Shown: positions 43,381-57,975 of the stretch, piece after piece
Numbering within the stretch: the stretch's first letter is position 1
Layout: each line of letters starts with the position of its first letter
Origin: Ficedula albicollis
Taxonomy: Eukaryota; Chordata; Aves; Passeriformes; Muscicapidae
Reading direction: 5' to 3'
Length of the DNA stretch: 64,000 nucleotides
Assembly (NCBI RefSeq): GCF_000247815.1
Contig: NW_004775928.1
Coordinates: forward strand, 361,465 to 425,464
Notes under the pieces: model-generated
The model's input: the letters and a program-made list of their open reading frames with translations, nothing else
Told to the model about the DNA's origin: nothing
The model's database searches: none
Translations under genes and position numbers: made by a program

Positions 43381-45270
43381 GTAAGACATTTTATTTTCTA
43401 AGCCACAAAATCTGCAGTGTGTCTGATGCATTTAAATGTAGCTGTGGTGTTTATACTTAGACTTGACTGTACCATGTCTGAATCAATAGCCTGATTTGTA
43501 GACCTTTGCCTACCTCCTGTCAAATGAGCTGTAGATTGGGTTAAGCAGCAATGCCTTTTTTGGTATTGGTCCTGAAAGACTTTGGCATAAATAGGAAAGG
43601 TCTTGTATCTTGGTTCTAAAAATGCAGTTCAGTACTTTACAAATTTGGGGTTTTTTTGTTTGTGTATTTTGGTTTTTTTGGTTGTTTTGTTACTGGTAGA
43701 AGCTCTGACACGTAGAACTGATCCTATGTCTGTGTAGCATATGTAGTCATAGTTACTCAAATCCCTGCCTTATAAAGGTATGAAGAGATTAGTGACTTGG
43801 AAAGCTCTAGTTATGACTATGAGTTTGCAAGTTCCCATAAAATTCACACTTATGGCCACTATAATGGTGAATAAAAAGAGTATTGAACTGGAACAAGACA
43901 CTAAGGACCTCATAAGAGAAGAAAAGCTAAATGATTGCACAGCCCAGAGGACCCTCAATTGAGTAGTCATTGTCTGCCAAATAAAGCATTAATGGCAGGG
44001 TGTAAGTATTCTGTAGATATGCTGACATTCACTTTTTCATCAAGATCCTAGTACAATAAGTCTTTCAGAAATCGATGGCCTCTTAAAAAAATTAACATTA
44101 GATGAAGTTGCACAGTTGGACACATTTCAAAGTGCAACAATACAATTCTTTCTTGATGTGTATGTGCTATTTCATCTAAAACTCTTGTTTCATTAAATTA
44201 AAGAGCATGGCTGACCGGCTAGGGCACAGCGAAGAAATTGATTAGTTCAGGCTTCAGATCTTCAGTATATTCAAAGACATTCATTAAGCAAGTGAATTGC
44301 AGAGCTGAGTTTTGCTTTTGTAACTCTGAACTCTTTGAATTTTTTTTGTTTTGTTTTGTTTTTCCCCTAAAATATCATATTTGGTAAGCATTGTAATTCC
44401 ATGATAGTTTTCTGTCTGCAAATCTGGGTAGGTATTCTTTAGGGTTTTGGAGGTATGCTTGTTTCAATTCAAAATCCCATTAAAAGGAGTTGTATTATGA
44501 CAACCTTTTTTTTTTTAATAATGCACCAAACAACCAGATGAAAGAGCAAGCTTAGTATTTGACTTAGTTCTGTACTGTAGCTTAACTAACTTTCTTGTGG
44601 CTAGTGTTCTAGAAGAATGTCAGTTTTTCCGTGAGAGAACTTTTCATAGCTTTGTGATTTTCGAGAGTTTTTGTGTGTTTTTTCTCTTCGACAACTTCTT
44701 GGCATACTGTAATCTGTGAGTAAACCAGTGTATGTATAGGAAGCTCATTTGCTGCAAAATGGATGTTATTTTCAGGTGGTCTTTGAAGAGAATGTGTGAT
44801 TTCAGTTAGTGTACTAGGAATTAATTTTAGGCAAAATCAATTAATCCCACAGGATTAAAGTGGGTGAGAACTAAGGTTTCCACTTTGACCTTAACATATG
44901 TATAAAGGTTTAATGTTCTGTATGTATGGCAATTAGAGTTATGTACCCAGTAGGCAGTGATACTTGGGAAGCTTTTAAGATTTATGACAGAGCATTATAT
45001 CTGTGTTATTTGTAGTTGGAAAGAGTAGTGCACACTTGCTCAGTGTGTGCTGTTAAGAAAAGAATAGGCTTTTGAAGGTATAAATACATTTCTCTGGATT
45101 TGAGTCTCAGATAATATGCTTTTACATGTTAAGTAATTCTAATTTCTGGTAAAAGTAGCACCTTCATGTTAAAGGCTATTGATTTAGATGCCTGCAGTGA
45201 GAATGCCAAATGGTGTTGCAGTTCAGTATGTAGGTGGCCTTAGATTACAGGAAGCAAAAAAAAAAAAAAA

Positions 45271-46090
<820 letters not shown>

Positions 46091-49000
46091 TGGCCTTAGA
46101 TTACAGGAAAAAAAAAAAAAAAAAAAAGCCTAACAATGACATTCTTCTGAATTTCCACTGCTAACGATAAGTTCTGAGGAGGCTTTTGACAGATAGTAAT
46201 CATAATTCTTATTAACTGGTGACGTCTACCCCCAAGGGTGTAGCCAGGCTCAAATTGATGCTTTTTGCTGGCTGATCACCAGCATGGCCTAAGTGCTCAT
46301 TATGTTGTAGAAAGGGCCTTTGGAGCTCTCATTACGTTTGACAGGAATTCTCTCTAGGGGGAAACTGGGCATTAGCTAGACTCCTGACAGGCTGAAATTA
46401 TTCCTGCTTTATGGCTTATAACCAAATGCTAGCAAGGCATCATCAAGGGACATGAAAAATTGTCATTTCTGACAACATCTTTGTTACTGGAAAATGCAGT
46501 GATGGGGAAACTTTCCAGTGAACAAGCCTTATCATTTTTAAGGTCTTCTTCCTATTTGGATGCTGTACTTGCTCTGTGTGAAACTCTTCAGACTGCTTAG
46601 GCTGCTGTTTGAAAAACAAAATTACATTGCAGCAGAGCTTATTTATGGAGTGTGGTGTGTACATCGCTGTTAAGGTACAGTCACTTAGATAAAATGAAGT
46701 ACTTGCAGTTGGCCTGCATGTAGATGAGTTTGAGTTCTTGTACTGATGGATTTGTCAGCAGTTCTGTCTTCATTTTATTTAGTAATCTGTTATAATTTAA
46801 CTAAAATAAAGTTAGTCAGTACTTGAATGTTGTTGTAAACAGACTTAACTGAGGTGAACTTTGCATACACAAACATGCTGTACTGGCAGAGCTTTTCACT
46901 TGAATATGTTGCATTTAAGTCCAGAAATGGCCATGGAAAGGCTTCACTCACAAATCTAGCTCAGACCCTTTGCAGTGTTTAACTGCATGATGTGTGCTTA
47001 AATCGAGGTGCTGCTGTGTTTCAACCTTCAGACTGAATAGTGGCCAAGAAATAATCCTTTTGACACATTTGTGTCTGGTTTAGATTTGGTTTTGTTTGTT
47101 TCCTTCTTTTTCTGCGTAGGTTTTTAAACTTCTTTAATTTAGGAATTCCAAAGATTTTTTTCTTAAGAGCACATTTCATGTAGACACTTATACCATGTTC
47201 TTAGAAATTATTTTAGGGTGAATAGTTATGGACCAAGTTTTGCATTCCTGAAACAGAAACAACCACCTGAGGATTTGTTTAGGTAGATGTGGGTTGTTTT
47301 AGATGTTGTTTTCATATGTGTCAACACAGAATGAATAAGAACGTTGTGTGGTCTTCAGTTTCTTTCCTGTGTTATACTGTCCAAGTGAGATTTTCCCCAA
47401 TGTGACATCTGTGTCTGGCAAAGCAGATGAATCAACTGCTAGTGCCAAGATGAAGAGTTGGTTGGGTGTTAAAAATCCTGCTGTACTTAGATTTGCTGCC
47501 CTTGGCTCCGAGGGCACTGCGTCTTTATTTTTGCCCGCTCTGCTTGTCATCTTCTGTCATAAGTCAGAAGATAAGGTTTCCTGTGCATTTAATGTCTAGA
47601 TTGGTTAGGTGCAAGATTATCTTTTGTTCATTGGCAGGCAGCCACAGGAAAAAAACCATCATCAGTGCTGAACCATGTGCTAGACTTATAAACTACTACA
47701 GCGTCTGAGTTTCTGCTATCCCAACAATTATGGCAAAGTTTCCTTCTCTTTGGGTGGGTCTTTTTGATCTCTGACCTGCCTGGAGGCAGACCTGTCGTTC
47801 AGTAGCTTGCCTGTTGTAGAAAGGTATACAGACTCCAAAGCTTCATTGTGTTAACCAGTTGTACAGGAGTAACATGTCAGTTTTATCCTGGACTGTTCTG
47901 TGGAATCATTTCTATTGCTTCATGGCAAAGGACAAAGTCTTCTAATGATATCTCATTAGAACATCAGTCTTCAGGAGAGGGTTAAACAGGAGGGAATTAA
48001 GGAGCTTAGTTAGCTCTCTGCAGCTCTCGAGTAGGATGGCTTTGCTGTTGAAAGGGATTTAAAGATAAATTAATTTTCTTCTTTTTTCCTACATTTTAAT
48101 TACTGGAATGAAAAACTCCTTAAGGTTTTGGTGGTGTGCAGTGAATGTTTCAAGAGCATTTTGCAGTTGGCACAGCCGCAAAAGACATGCAAAACCCATT
48201 TTTATTTAAAAGAGAAAATGGTAGAATTGATTGTGACAGTATTTTTCTCTGAAAAAAACTGTACTTATTCTGCAAATATTTGGTTTCTAAATGAGTACGG
48301 TTGTGTCAGCAGCCTAGCCATTTCAACCACAAATGGAGTTGCCGGTTTGAAAGAGGAGAAAAGACTAGAGTAATTACCTCAACTTTCGTGACTTTTGAAC
48401 CATGTTTCAAGCTCGGGGCCAACATTATTGTGAAGGAGTTATCTGACAGATTTGGGGCACTGTGAAGTACATCTCCATGTGGCTTTCACATAACCATGTT
48501 GTCAGATACCATCTATTATGTCAGTTTCATATAGAACTTAATTCAAAAGTGTGTCACAGTGCAAACACTGTACATATGTTAAATGGTGCCTGAGCAACTC
48601 TCATTTTAGACTGAAGTCTGCCCGATTTCAGGTTCCTCACAGAGCCAGAGTGAGCAACACTGTTCCTACCAGCTACGTTGTTACACTTCCCTTGCATTGC
48701 TGGAGCCTGCATTGCAAGGTCTGTTGATGTTCCCTGCCTATCTGTTCAGTTGTGGGGAAGGAAAAAAATGTCCTGGTAACTTCTGGGGTGGATGGAAGAG
48801 TAAGAGTGGAGATGCTTTGTCAATGTGCAGTATCTTTTTGTCACACAGATTCTGTGGGGAAAGCTTGATGGTTTTCCTCCTTCTGCTGGTTGTTATACCA
48901 AATCAAGCTGAGCATTTGAGTTGCCCTTTGTCCCTCTCTACTTAAGTGTTTGCAGCAAAGTGCTAAAATTGCAGTGTCTCCTGTGCAGAATGGAGAATCA

Positions 49001-49429
49001 GGACCCTTTAGACTTGATAGATCACCATTGGCATACAGTAAAAGCCTTTAAAATCAATTTTGGATCAACTGGCACTTATCAGGAGACTGCATAGTACCTA
49101 CTTTAAAAATGATAACAGCTTTGAACAGAGCTAATGAAATTACTTTTCCACTTGAGGTAAGATTAAGAGATATCTAATGGCAATTACGTTGAACACTACT
49201 ATTGTCACTTTCTACATCACACTTCTAAGTTGGATTCTTGAGTGTAGGTATTTGAACAACAGTTGCTTACATAGTTCCTCTCAGGGGAAACACAAAGGCA
49301 GGGAAAATTCATAATTTTGTCAATGTTTAATTGTCAAAACAGCTAGTTTAACAGATTAGTCCTTATCATAACTAGGAAGCTATGGCTTTTAAAAGTTCTT
49401 GCAAGCTGGTCCCATAGTCAAGCTGAATT

Positions 49430-50090
49430 TGCAACCCGTTCATGTAAGTATCAAATTTCTACTTAAAACAGTTTTCTGGAGGTAATATTGCGTGACATGT
49501 CGGGGCAACACTTTCTAGTGTTTGACCTGCCCTTACTGTGCAGAATTTTATCCTTCACCGACTGGGAGTTTGCCTTTCCGCACTAGTAACCATTGTGTGC
49601 CTTTTGTTCTTCTATTGTGCACCTCTGAGAGGGAGATGACATAGTCCCCTCCATAATCGCTTCTTTGTCAGAAGTAGGGTCTTGTCTCCCATTAATCCCC
49701 TTCTTCCTGAAGGTGATCAAATCTGTTTTCTCCCTGGTATGATGCGTGCTCTGATTGCCTGATCATCTTACTGGTGACACTTGGAGACTTGCTCCAGTTT
49801 AGCAACATCTGTCTTCTTGCCAAACAAGGGGAACAGAAAGGTAAACTATTTTCAATCAGCCAGTTGGTTACAATCATTCTCCTATGTCCTCACATGAGCT
49901 GGAGCCTTCATCAGCACTGTCAGTGTGGGGCTGATACATATTCAACTTGTTTTCCAGAGCCCTCCTCTGCAAAATTGCTTCCTAGTGTGTTTCCACCATT
50001 GCTGTGCTATTGTGAGGAGGAAGTTATTCCCCACTTTTGTTTGCTTTGAATCTAGTTTCCACTGTCTTTGTTTGATGGCCACTGCTTTTC
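49430..50090 (-). mobile_element. Old CR1 LINE remnant, antisense, in intron 4
   Basis: Pieces resemble the reverse complement of CR1: TACTTAAAACAGTTTTCTGG, TGATCATCTTACTGGTGAC, ACTTGCTCCAGTTTAGCAAC, and ATTCAACTTGTTTTCCAGAG followed by CTCTGCAAAATTGCTTCCTA. Divergence is high, so the boundaries and subfamily are uncertain. Confidence 0.5.
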
Positions 50091-52949
50091 AGGACAGAAA
50101 CTGTTGGTGCTGCATCTTCAGTGGAGTCAAAAGATTAATACCTCTTGCAGCCCATCTGTGTGGACTCCTTTTCAGGTTGGGCAGTCCCAGCTTAAACAGC
50201 TGTGTAGCTTTCTTTGAGCACTTTCCTTGCTTTTCACTCAATCTTTTTTAATTTTTAACTTAGACTTTTGAAATAAAGAAACTAGAACTATATGCACCTC
50301 TCAGGATGCTGGTAAACCAGTGTCACCGTCTTTTTCTGTTTTCTGGATGTTTTTTGTTTGTTTTCTTACTTTTTATTCTTCAGTAAAATTTCCAAGTTTT
50401 ACCTTTTGGCTGCCGTGAAATGCTGAACTGCTGGAAACTCCTTTCACATTTGATTTCTTGCTCATGAATGATAATTGTAAGCTCAGGAGCCATCATTTTA
50501 CATGGCTAGGGATGTCTACTCCTAGTGTGTGAAAATATTATGTACAATTTAATGTAAATTTTATGTATAATTGTTTAATTGCCCATTTACTCTTGTAAGG
50601 TCTCTTGGCAATTCTTACTTTCACTTTCTTATGGATAAAATGAGGTATTCCATTTCCTTGCAACCTTTGTATTTAATTTCTCTCCCATTCTTTTATGGAG
50701 CAAGTTTTCTTACTTGCCGGTTGCTGTCTTTTCCAGGCTGTGCTGCTGATCATATTAGTAAAACAGATTGCAGCAAAGGCCCCTGTGAAACTCCACCGGT
50801 GAACTGTTTCTGGCATAGTGCTGGAGGTGATTGCAAAGTGGATTAGAGCTTGCTGAAATTGAATTTAATCTTAACCGAACTCTAGTTAAATCAGGTTAGA
50901 CTTAAAAATCAGTTATTTCCTGAGGTTGTCTCTTTTAAGAAAGAAACACTAGTGCTGTACAAACAAACAAAAACCTCCAACAAAACAAAAACTTAAAGTA
51001 CTGCAACCCTGTGAAATAATGCTGTAAGCCTTTTTTGATTCCAATTTCACTTGAAAGTATTGTGATTATATTTTCAAGTTAGATATTTTAATATTTTTTC
51101 CATAGGTTTATATGAATCTTGACAGCATCAAGATGGGCTCTTTTGGGTTTCTTTTGTTTTGAGTGTTGGGTCTTATTTCAGTTGTTAGCAAGCCTACTTA
51201 TAAAATACACTTCTGGTATGGGGAAATCAGTTCAGGAAATTAATGTGTTTGAGTGTCCGTGAACTTTTTATATAATGATAATAATCTGTGTCTAATGAGA
51301 ATTTGCACAATGTAATAGGAGAGCCTAGTCACTAATTTGGGAGTGGCTAAGTTGCTCCCACCTTTTCTTTATGTTCTTCAGAAATTTGCTCTTTGTGAAC
51401 AAATTAGCATTGATGGTTAAATTACAGATCAAAGTTGTTTGGGGGTTATAAGGTAAGCTTTGTGTCAGGGCTGCCCATCTGAAAGTATTTTGTACTTCTT
51501 ACATGATCTGATGAGCTAACTAACTTTTTTGGCTATGTGATGACAAACATAAAACATAACCTCAGAAAACTGAGGTTAATTTGTGTTTTGGTTTAAGGCT
51601 TCTTAGTTTGTTTGGGTTTTAGGATTTTTTTTTTTTTGGTTCCCCTCCCTCAGCAACATGGATGCTCTCTTTTTCCTTTCCTGTTTCTCTTTTTTCCTTT
51701 GTCTTGAACCTTTTTGATGTTTGTGTAAACAGCTGGTCAAAGTAACTTACTTGTAAGGTGACCAGTCACTGTATTGACAAGAACAGACACAATAGAAAAC
51801 TGCATTAGGAGGCAAGCCGTTGGGATTGGCAGTAAATATATTATAGAACACAAGTGCATTGCCAATACTGCTTGTTTAGCAGTTTGCAAGGGCAATGGTA
51901 GTATGGATTTTTGAATTAGAAGGGAAGGGCTGATCTTTCTGTGTGCTGGAACATCTAGTTGATGGCTGAGGATAAAATTGATTTAGAGAACAAAATGCTG
52001 CCATCTCTATTTGTGCCGTTTTAAAGTCTTGTATGGATTAGCAAGCAAAAAACAAAAGATAGCTTTCATTTTGGAGAATGGAAGCAAGAATGGGTATGCT
52101 TGCTGAGCTGCATCTTGATAAGATATTAAGTCTATGAGAACCTGCTTTTGTTAGCTTAAGAAAAAGAAAGGACATCTGAAACTGGGTGGGCTATATGGTC
52201 TGTGAAAATCCATCTATTTATGTATTTGTTTTTTAAGTGTTCTAAACCCCTTGAAATGCCATGCTCTCTGCATCAAGATGTGATGATCCCAGCTTTAAGT
52301 ATAGACGTTTGAATTAATCTGGGGAGAAGGGATGAAAACCCTACACTTTCTTGGGAAAAATCAGAAAGATAATTTTTTGGCCTTTTTTCCAACAGTTTCT
52401 ATTTACAACAAAGTTTTTTGTTTTGTTAAAAAAATAAAGCATTCATCTTTCTTCAAGGTTTAAGGTCATTCTAAATTGCTATTGTTGTAAGTGGTTATAA
52501 GATTACTTTCTGGATTGTAAACTGGGCTAGCTGTCTGTAGCCTCAAATACTGACTATAAATTGTCAGTTAAACAAATGCAAAATTTTCACCAAGACCTAT
52601 GGAATGCTTTTAGGTTGTTCCTTCCAAATGAAATATGAGCTCTATAATCACATCACTAGCAGGAGCCTAGTGCCTCCCTGTGTCCTCCGAGCAGGATCAG
52701 CTATACCAGTGTCATTGCTGATACTTGTTCTATCTGTCAGCAAGGACTTCAACAGCAGTGGCAGCCCTCAAGCTCTTCAGGTAGCAGATTGCTTTTATGT
52801 CCTTGCTGTTGAAGAGCTTCTTCAGTTACAATTTCAGTCTTTTCTGTTGTGGCTTCAGCTATTTACTATGCATTTGCTTTCACCCTAAAAAAGGAGAGCA
52901 AATCATTCCCCTGCCTTCCAGAGCCGTGCTGCATACCTCTGAAGTCGAG

Positions 52950-53310
52950 TGTTCATTCTCTGAATGGTGCTGCCCAGCTGAAGTACAGTACTCCAGGGGA
53001 GGAAATGCCGTGCTGAGTAGCATAGAAGGTTTACTCAGAATACAGCTTATTGCGGTGGCAGCCTTTTCTGCAACAGTCTGCTATTGACTTATGTTCAACT
53101 TCTGATCCTCTGTGACCAAGAGATTCATTCCTGAGGCCCATTATTTCCTTTTCTTTTATGTTCCTGTCTAGGCAGCTATGGGCCTTTATCCCGGTCCTTT
53201 TTGCTTTTCAGTCCATTTTTCCATTCACTGTAAAGTGAGTTCTGAAGCTATTCTCCAGCATATTCTGTCTTTCTCAGCTTGAAACTCTTTGCAAATTGAG
53301 GATTAGGGTA
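52950..53310 (-). mobile_element. Old CR1 LINE remnant, antisense, in intron 4
   Basis: CAGTACTCCAGGGGAGG, GCCGTGCTGAGTAGCATAG, TTATGTTCAACTTCTGATCC and CTTTGCAAATTGAGG appear in the order expected of a CR1 3' region read in reverse complement. It is strongly diverged, and may extend left to about 52660. Confidence 0.45.
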
Positions 53311-53862
53311 AATGAAGAGATCTTTATGCTTGTTAGTGGGAAACACTAAAAAATACTGGACCTATGATGAATGCAGAACTTCTTAGTTTAAAATAAAACC
53401 ACCCAACTGATTTTGTCCATACATGGCTTAATAATCAAGCAGTTTTGTCCTTCCCATGAAGTTTTTGCTGTGCTGCTAGTGTTGCTCCTAATAATGCTAT
53501 CTATGACTGTCAGATTCTTACCAAAGATGTTAACATTTTCTGCCTCTCTTACCTATAATTGCTTTACCTTTTTGGACTTTGCATAATTCTGATGTTTTCT
53601 GCTGAAAAATATTCGAGCTGTGTGTTTTTTTTTTTTAATCTGTTTCACTTAAATTTTTGTGGATAAGAGGCTTTTTAATGCCTAAAATTGAATAATTAAG
53701 CTGGAGTTCTTTGCTGTTTCATTTGCTGTGTTTTGTTAGGCACTGTCCTCTCCGTTGCCTATCTGTTTGTCTTTTGAGATTCAGCAAGGTATCCAGTAGC
53801 TGCTCAGCCTTCACTAATGTGCTTTTTGTATTTCATCAGATCTAGTCAATATGAAGATATTT

Positions 53863-54350
53863 TGCTTGGAGTTTCCCTTGGAGTGGCTACTTAGAATAGG
53901 GGGCTAGACAAGATCAAGAGAATAAAAGTGGGTATTTATTAAAGGCCTTCAATAGGTATACCTTGGGCAGTCAGAAGCCTCCTGGAGGGGCTACACCCCA
54001 GATGGACCATGGTCACAAGTTTTTCAGACAGATATCAATTTAGTCCATTTACATATCAGAGGTTAATTGTCCAATTACAGCTTCAGATAATTAAGTCATA
54101 TACGCCCAGTTTGCTCTCCTCCCCAGCCCAACTCACTGTCGTATATACTTTTTAGGGCCTGAGGCAATAGGGTATCCTTGAGTTTCGGATATCAGTTTAG
54201 TCCATTTACATATCAGAGGTTAATTGTCCAATTACAGCTTCAGATAATTAAGTCATATACGCCCAGTTTGCTCTCCTCCCCACCCCAACTCACTGTCGTT
54301 TATACTTTTTAGGGCCTGAGGCAATAGGGTATCCTTGAGTTTCGGGCCTA
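53863..54350 (-). mobile_element. Avian LTR, antisense, in TLE1 intron 4
   Basis: On the minus strand this reads like a bird LTR known to me: a ...GACCATGGTCCATC...GGCTTCTGACTGCCCAAGG block (about 53968-54015), then an AATAAATACCCAC polyadenylation region (about 53933-53945), then an end near TGCTTGGAG at 53863. A 157-bp unit in the U3 part is duplicated (54031-54187, 54188-54344). No coding remnants are seen. It lies opposite to TLE1 transcription. The right boundary is uncertain. Confidence 0.65.
54031..54344. repeat. 157-bp direct tandem duplication in the intronic LTR
   Basis: Two copies (54031-54187, 54188-54344) are nearly identical, with a few substitutions (CAATTT/CAGTTT, CCAGCCC/CCACCCC, CGTATA/CGTTTA). 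The differences argue that this duplication is real and not an assembly error. U3 repeats often carry enhancer motifs. Confidence 0.9.
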
Positions 54351-57300
54351 GAGGAATTGTTTTGTCTGACCAAAATGTGAAGGCAATAAGTGACACTCCG
54401 TATAGAGTTTAGTTTTACACTGAAGTAGTACAGGATTTGAAAAATATAAAAGCTAAAATTCCAAGGCTTCAGTTTAAGATGCAGTTTTGACCTTATATAA
54501 CTAGTAATTTATAATAAATTATTTGTAATGATTATAATGTAGGTGAGATGCATGTAAAAAAGCACGGACTTTCTGGCCTTCTTGATGTCCCTTGACCATA
54601 TCTTCCCATTTCTAAATGAGGCGATCAAACCTGACTATTCCAATCTGTAAGCAGAAGCTTTACTTTAATTATTTCTTGCTACTGGCATATATACTCTTGT
54701 GCTGTATATGTTTATACAGCCTCACTGGATTTAGTTTCCACTTCATGTACACTTTCCTGTTGGTGTGAAGTCAGTAAAGAATCTAGGATATAGTCTCAGT
54801 GCAATTCCATCCTTCCCATTTTCACTCTCTCCCTTCCACCTCCATATATAGATCTATTAACTGTTATCCATGTAATTAATATTGTTTCAAAAAGAAAATG
54901 TTGTCTCTCCATAATGCCATCTGATCTCCCTTGTCAGTAGTAGGGCCTATAAAGCTGACCATACCAGTTGGGATGTGCTTTTCTGAAATTTCACTTGGTT
55001 TTCATTTCCTTCCTTTCCCAATCATTATAAATTGCAGTGATTTCAGTCTTAATAAAATTTGTTTCTATTTGGGCAGATTCAATGCACTCTTGTTTATTAG
55101 AATGCAATTTAAATGGTCTTTTTGCTATTCTGTCCCTGTTTGTATTCTATAAGCAACAGAATATATAAAAAAATAATAAAATGGGTAAGGAATTTACTGT
55201 CATGTTGCCAAAGTCTTGCTGAAAGATTTGTGAACATTTTTCTCTATGCAGTGAAAATATCCATTATGTTCACCTTCCTTGCAAATCCTTTGTGGTGGCT
55301 CGTTCCACTAGTAACTATCAAAGGAGTTGTCAATCCTTTTAACTTGTTAATCATTAGTGAGTGAGTCACCTGATGGCACCTGAATCGTTGATATGAATGC
55401 GTGTTTAAATTGTTTTTCTGACTTGATAGATTTTTGAAACTGAGCTGTGAGTATACTAAGTATTTCAAAATGGTGAAATTGCATTTAAAGTAGAGTAGTA
55501 CACATGACTTTGCTGGTATACTTAATTTGGTAGTTATTTCTAAAGTCTGATTGTAGTATAGTAATTAGTTTTTCCCCCCAATAATTGTCTTAATATTCTC
55601 TTTTGTTAGATGGCATGCTTATTGTTCTAGTAAATAAATTCTAGTCCTACTGCTCTTACAGCCTTACTTGAATGTTGATAAGGACAGAATCCTGACTGGG
55701 AGCTTTGTTATTGACTTGCATGCTGTAAATGTATGTGCTTGGTTTGAGGAACTTAATGCTCTAATTTTTTAGAAACTGTTATTCCAGGTACTTCTTCAGC
55801 AGTGTAAAAGCTTTGATTTTCTACTGCCCTCCCAATCAAGTGGCTCCGTGTGACAAGTACTGAAAAGATATTTGCAGAAATGCCAATGTGGCTTATGGGA
55901 GTGAGAGCAAAATAGGAAGCAGTTTTAAAATAGCATCCTAAACTAAATTAAGAGCCACTGGTGCCCTTTCCTGGTAGTAGTAGAGCAGTTAGTTGTACTT
56001 TTTATGCTCTTTTATCTTTCTGTTCTCTATGTCTCCTCCTTGTTACTGTGTAGTGCAGTGTTGCTCTGTTGTCCAGAATGAATCAAGTTCTTAGTGACCT
56101 TGAAGATAATACTGCGAGGTGTGCTGGATAATTTTGGAGACCATGGTACTTACAGAGCACCGTAACAACTCTTTGGAGTGTAGTCAGATGAGAAGGGAAC
56201 TCATTGATAGCTTATGTTTCTCCCAAAAACCTCTGCTCCCATCGTGGTTCTCCTGATACTTTGGTCTGTTCTCCTACTGGGTGAGTTTATTTAGCTCCCT
56301 GATGTAGTGGTCTACTAAGCTGGTCCTTTCCCACTTTTTATTATAGAAACATTTTCTGCCTGACTAGTTGTTGAGATGTTTGGCAGGTCTCTAGGTCTCT
56401 GCAGTATGGTTCAAAGGAATAATGTCCCTGGAGGCAAAGGTGGCAAAGACCTCCTCTGGATTAGAGTCAGCCTTTGATTTGCTCAGCATCTCTTGGAATC
56501 TAAATAAAAGTGGGAACTCTGTGTCCTGGAAAACAGCTTGAAAGTAAAACAAAGCTGTATGCTCACTTAGGAGATTTAAATACCTCTGTGTGTATTTAAG
56601 GTTAGCTTAGGCTTGGAAACTAAACAATGGAACTAAAATTTAGATAAACACACCTTTTGTAGTTGTGAGTGCTTAAGCAAGATCGGCTGAAGTTAGATTA
56701 AAGGAGAAATGTGGTAACTGCCCTCTTTAGCCAAGTTTAAGAAGAGTCTTGACATAGTGAAGATATGTGAAAGGAGCACTTCGACATCCTGACAACAGAG
56801 TCTGTGTTGCCAGATGGCTTTGTTTCAACAGGATTTACAGCTGTAAATGGGATGGGCAGTTGTGTACAGTGCTTCATTGAGAGTTACAGCTCCTCTCTAT
56901 TATTATAAAGCATTGAAATTAGACATCTGAAATATATCCAGTCACTTTACACTTGAATGGGATCCAAATCTGTAGTAGATATTTGGCAAGTGTAGCTGTT
57001 GCCTTGTGCATCATATGTAGCTTATGTTTAAATTAATGTGACCTTTCTGTAATTTAAACTAACATCTAAGAGGATTCAGATAAAAGTAGTTTAGGTCCTT
57101 TAGATATTAAATCCCTTTAATTTCACTGTGGAAACTATGTGGCATTCTGTGGCTTTATAATTTTTAATTTTTATTCCGTTATTATTTTTGCTACTTCTTC
57201 CTTTCCCCACTCCCACTTGCGATATGGTGGTGTTTTGGTTTTTTTCATTGCTAAAGATTTTTCATCCCAGTCTTCTGGGATTTTAATATCATTTTGTGGG

Positions 57301-57544
57301 TGATCTCACAATTAAAATGAGTAGTCCAAATGTGGGGCAGAAGGAAAACTGTGTTTATTAATTATATGTCATGCTAAACTGAAGTTCATGCCCAAAATAG
57401 AGAAATTATTTCTGTTGCTGAAATGAATGCTACCCAATGCTTCTTGTCAGATTGAATATCAGGTATCTGTTGAGAATAAACCTTTCCATTCCTTCCTATT
57501 GGTGAGAGTATTAGTGATGACAGTGTTTATAATTTAAAATACAG

Positions 57545-57975
57545 TTGGAAGGTCGACTTCCGCAGTTTGTCACGGGTTGGTTAATACGACAGTAAAGGGG
57601 AGATGGATGTGGCTACTTGTGCAAGTCTATTACTCAGGAGGCCTGTAAATTTGATTGGCTGCTGCAGTTCTTCCAGAATCATTGGATTTGAGAGCAATAG
57701 AAAGATAAGATATCCAATTACCCAAATGATTTGCAGGGTTAGCCAACGTTGTCATGGAAACGCAAGTTGGAACAAATTAAATTTTAAGCAATAAAATAAT
57801 CTTAAAGCACGTCTGGGAACAAGAAAATTTGGCAGTGGCACTTACCTGAATTGAATCTTAGCTTGACACGCCGTTGTTTGACATTGATATACTATGGGGG
57901 CCTAAACTTTTAAATGGCATGTTGCCTTTATTTTTATTTTTTTTTCTTTTGCGGCCATTGCCAAAATGAATGTAG
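57545..57975. promoter_or_regulatory. Candidate intronic conserved element with RFX-like X-box
   Basis: Complex, non-repetitive sequence in intron 4 containing GTTGTCATGGAAAC at 57748-57761, one mismatch-level variant of the palindromic RFX X-box (GTTGCCATGGCAAC), plus GATTGGCTG (inverted CCAAT) at about 57653 and GCGGCCATTGCCAAAATG at about 57950. It looks unlike the surrounding low-complexity intron. Conservation is inferred, not measured. Confidence 0.3.
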
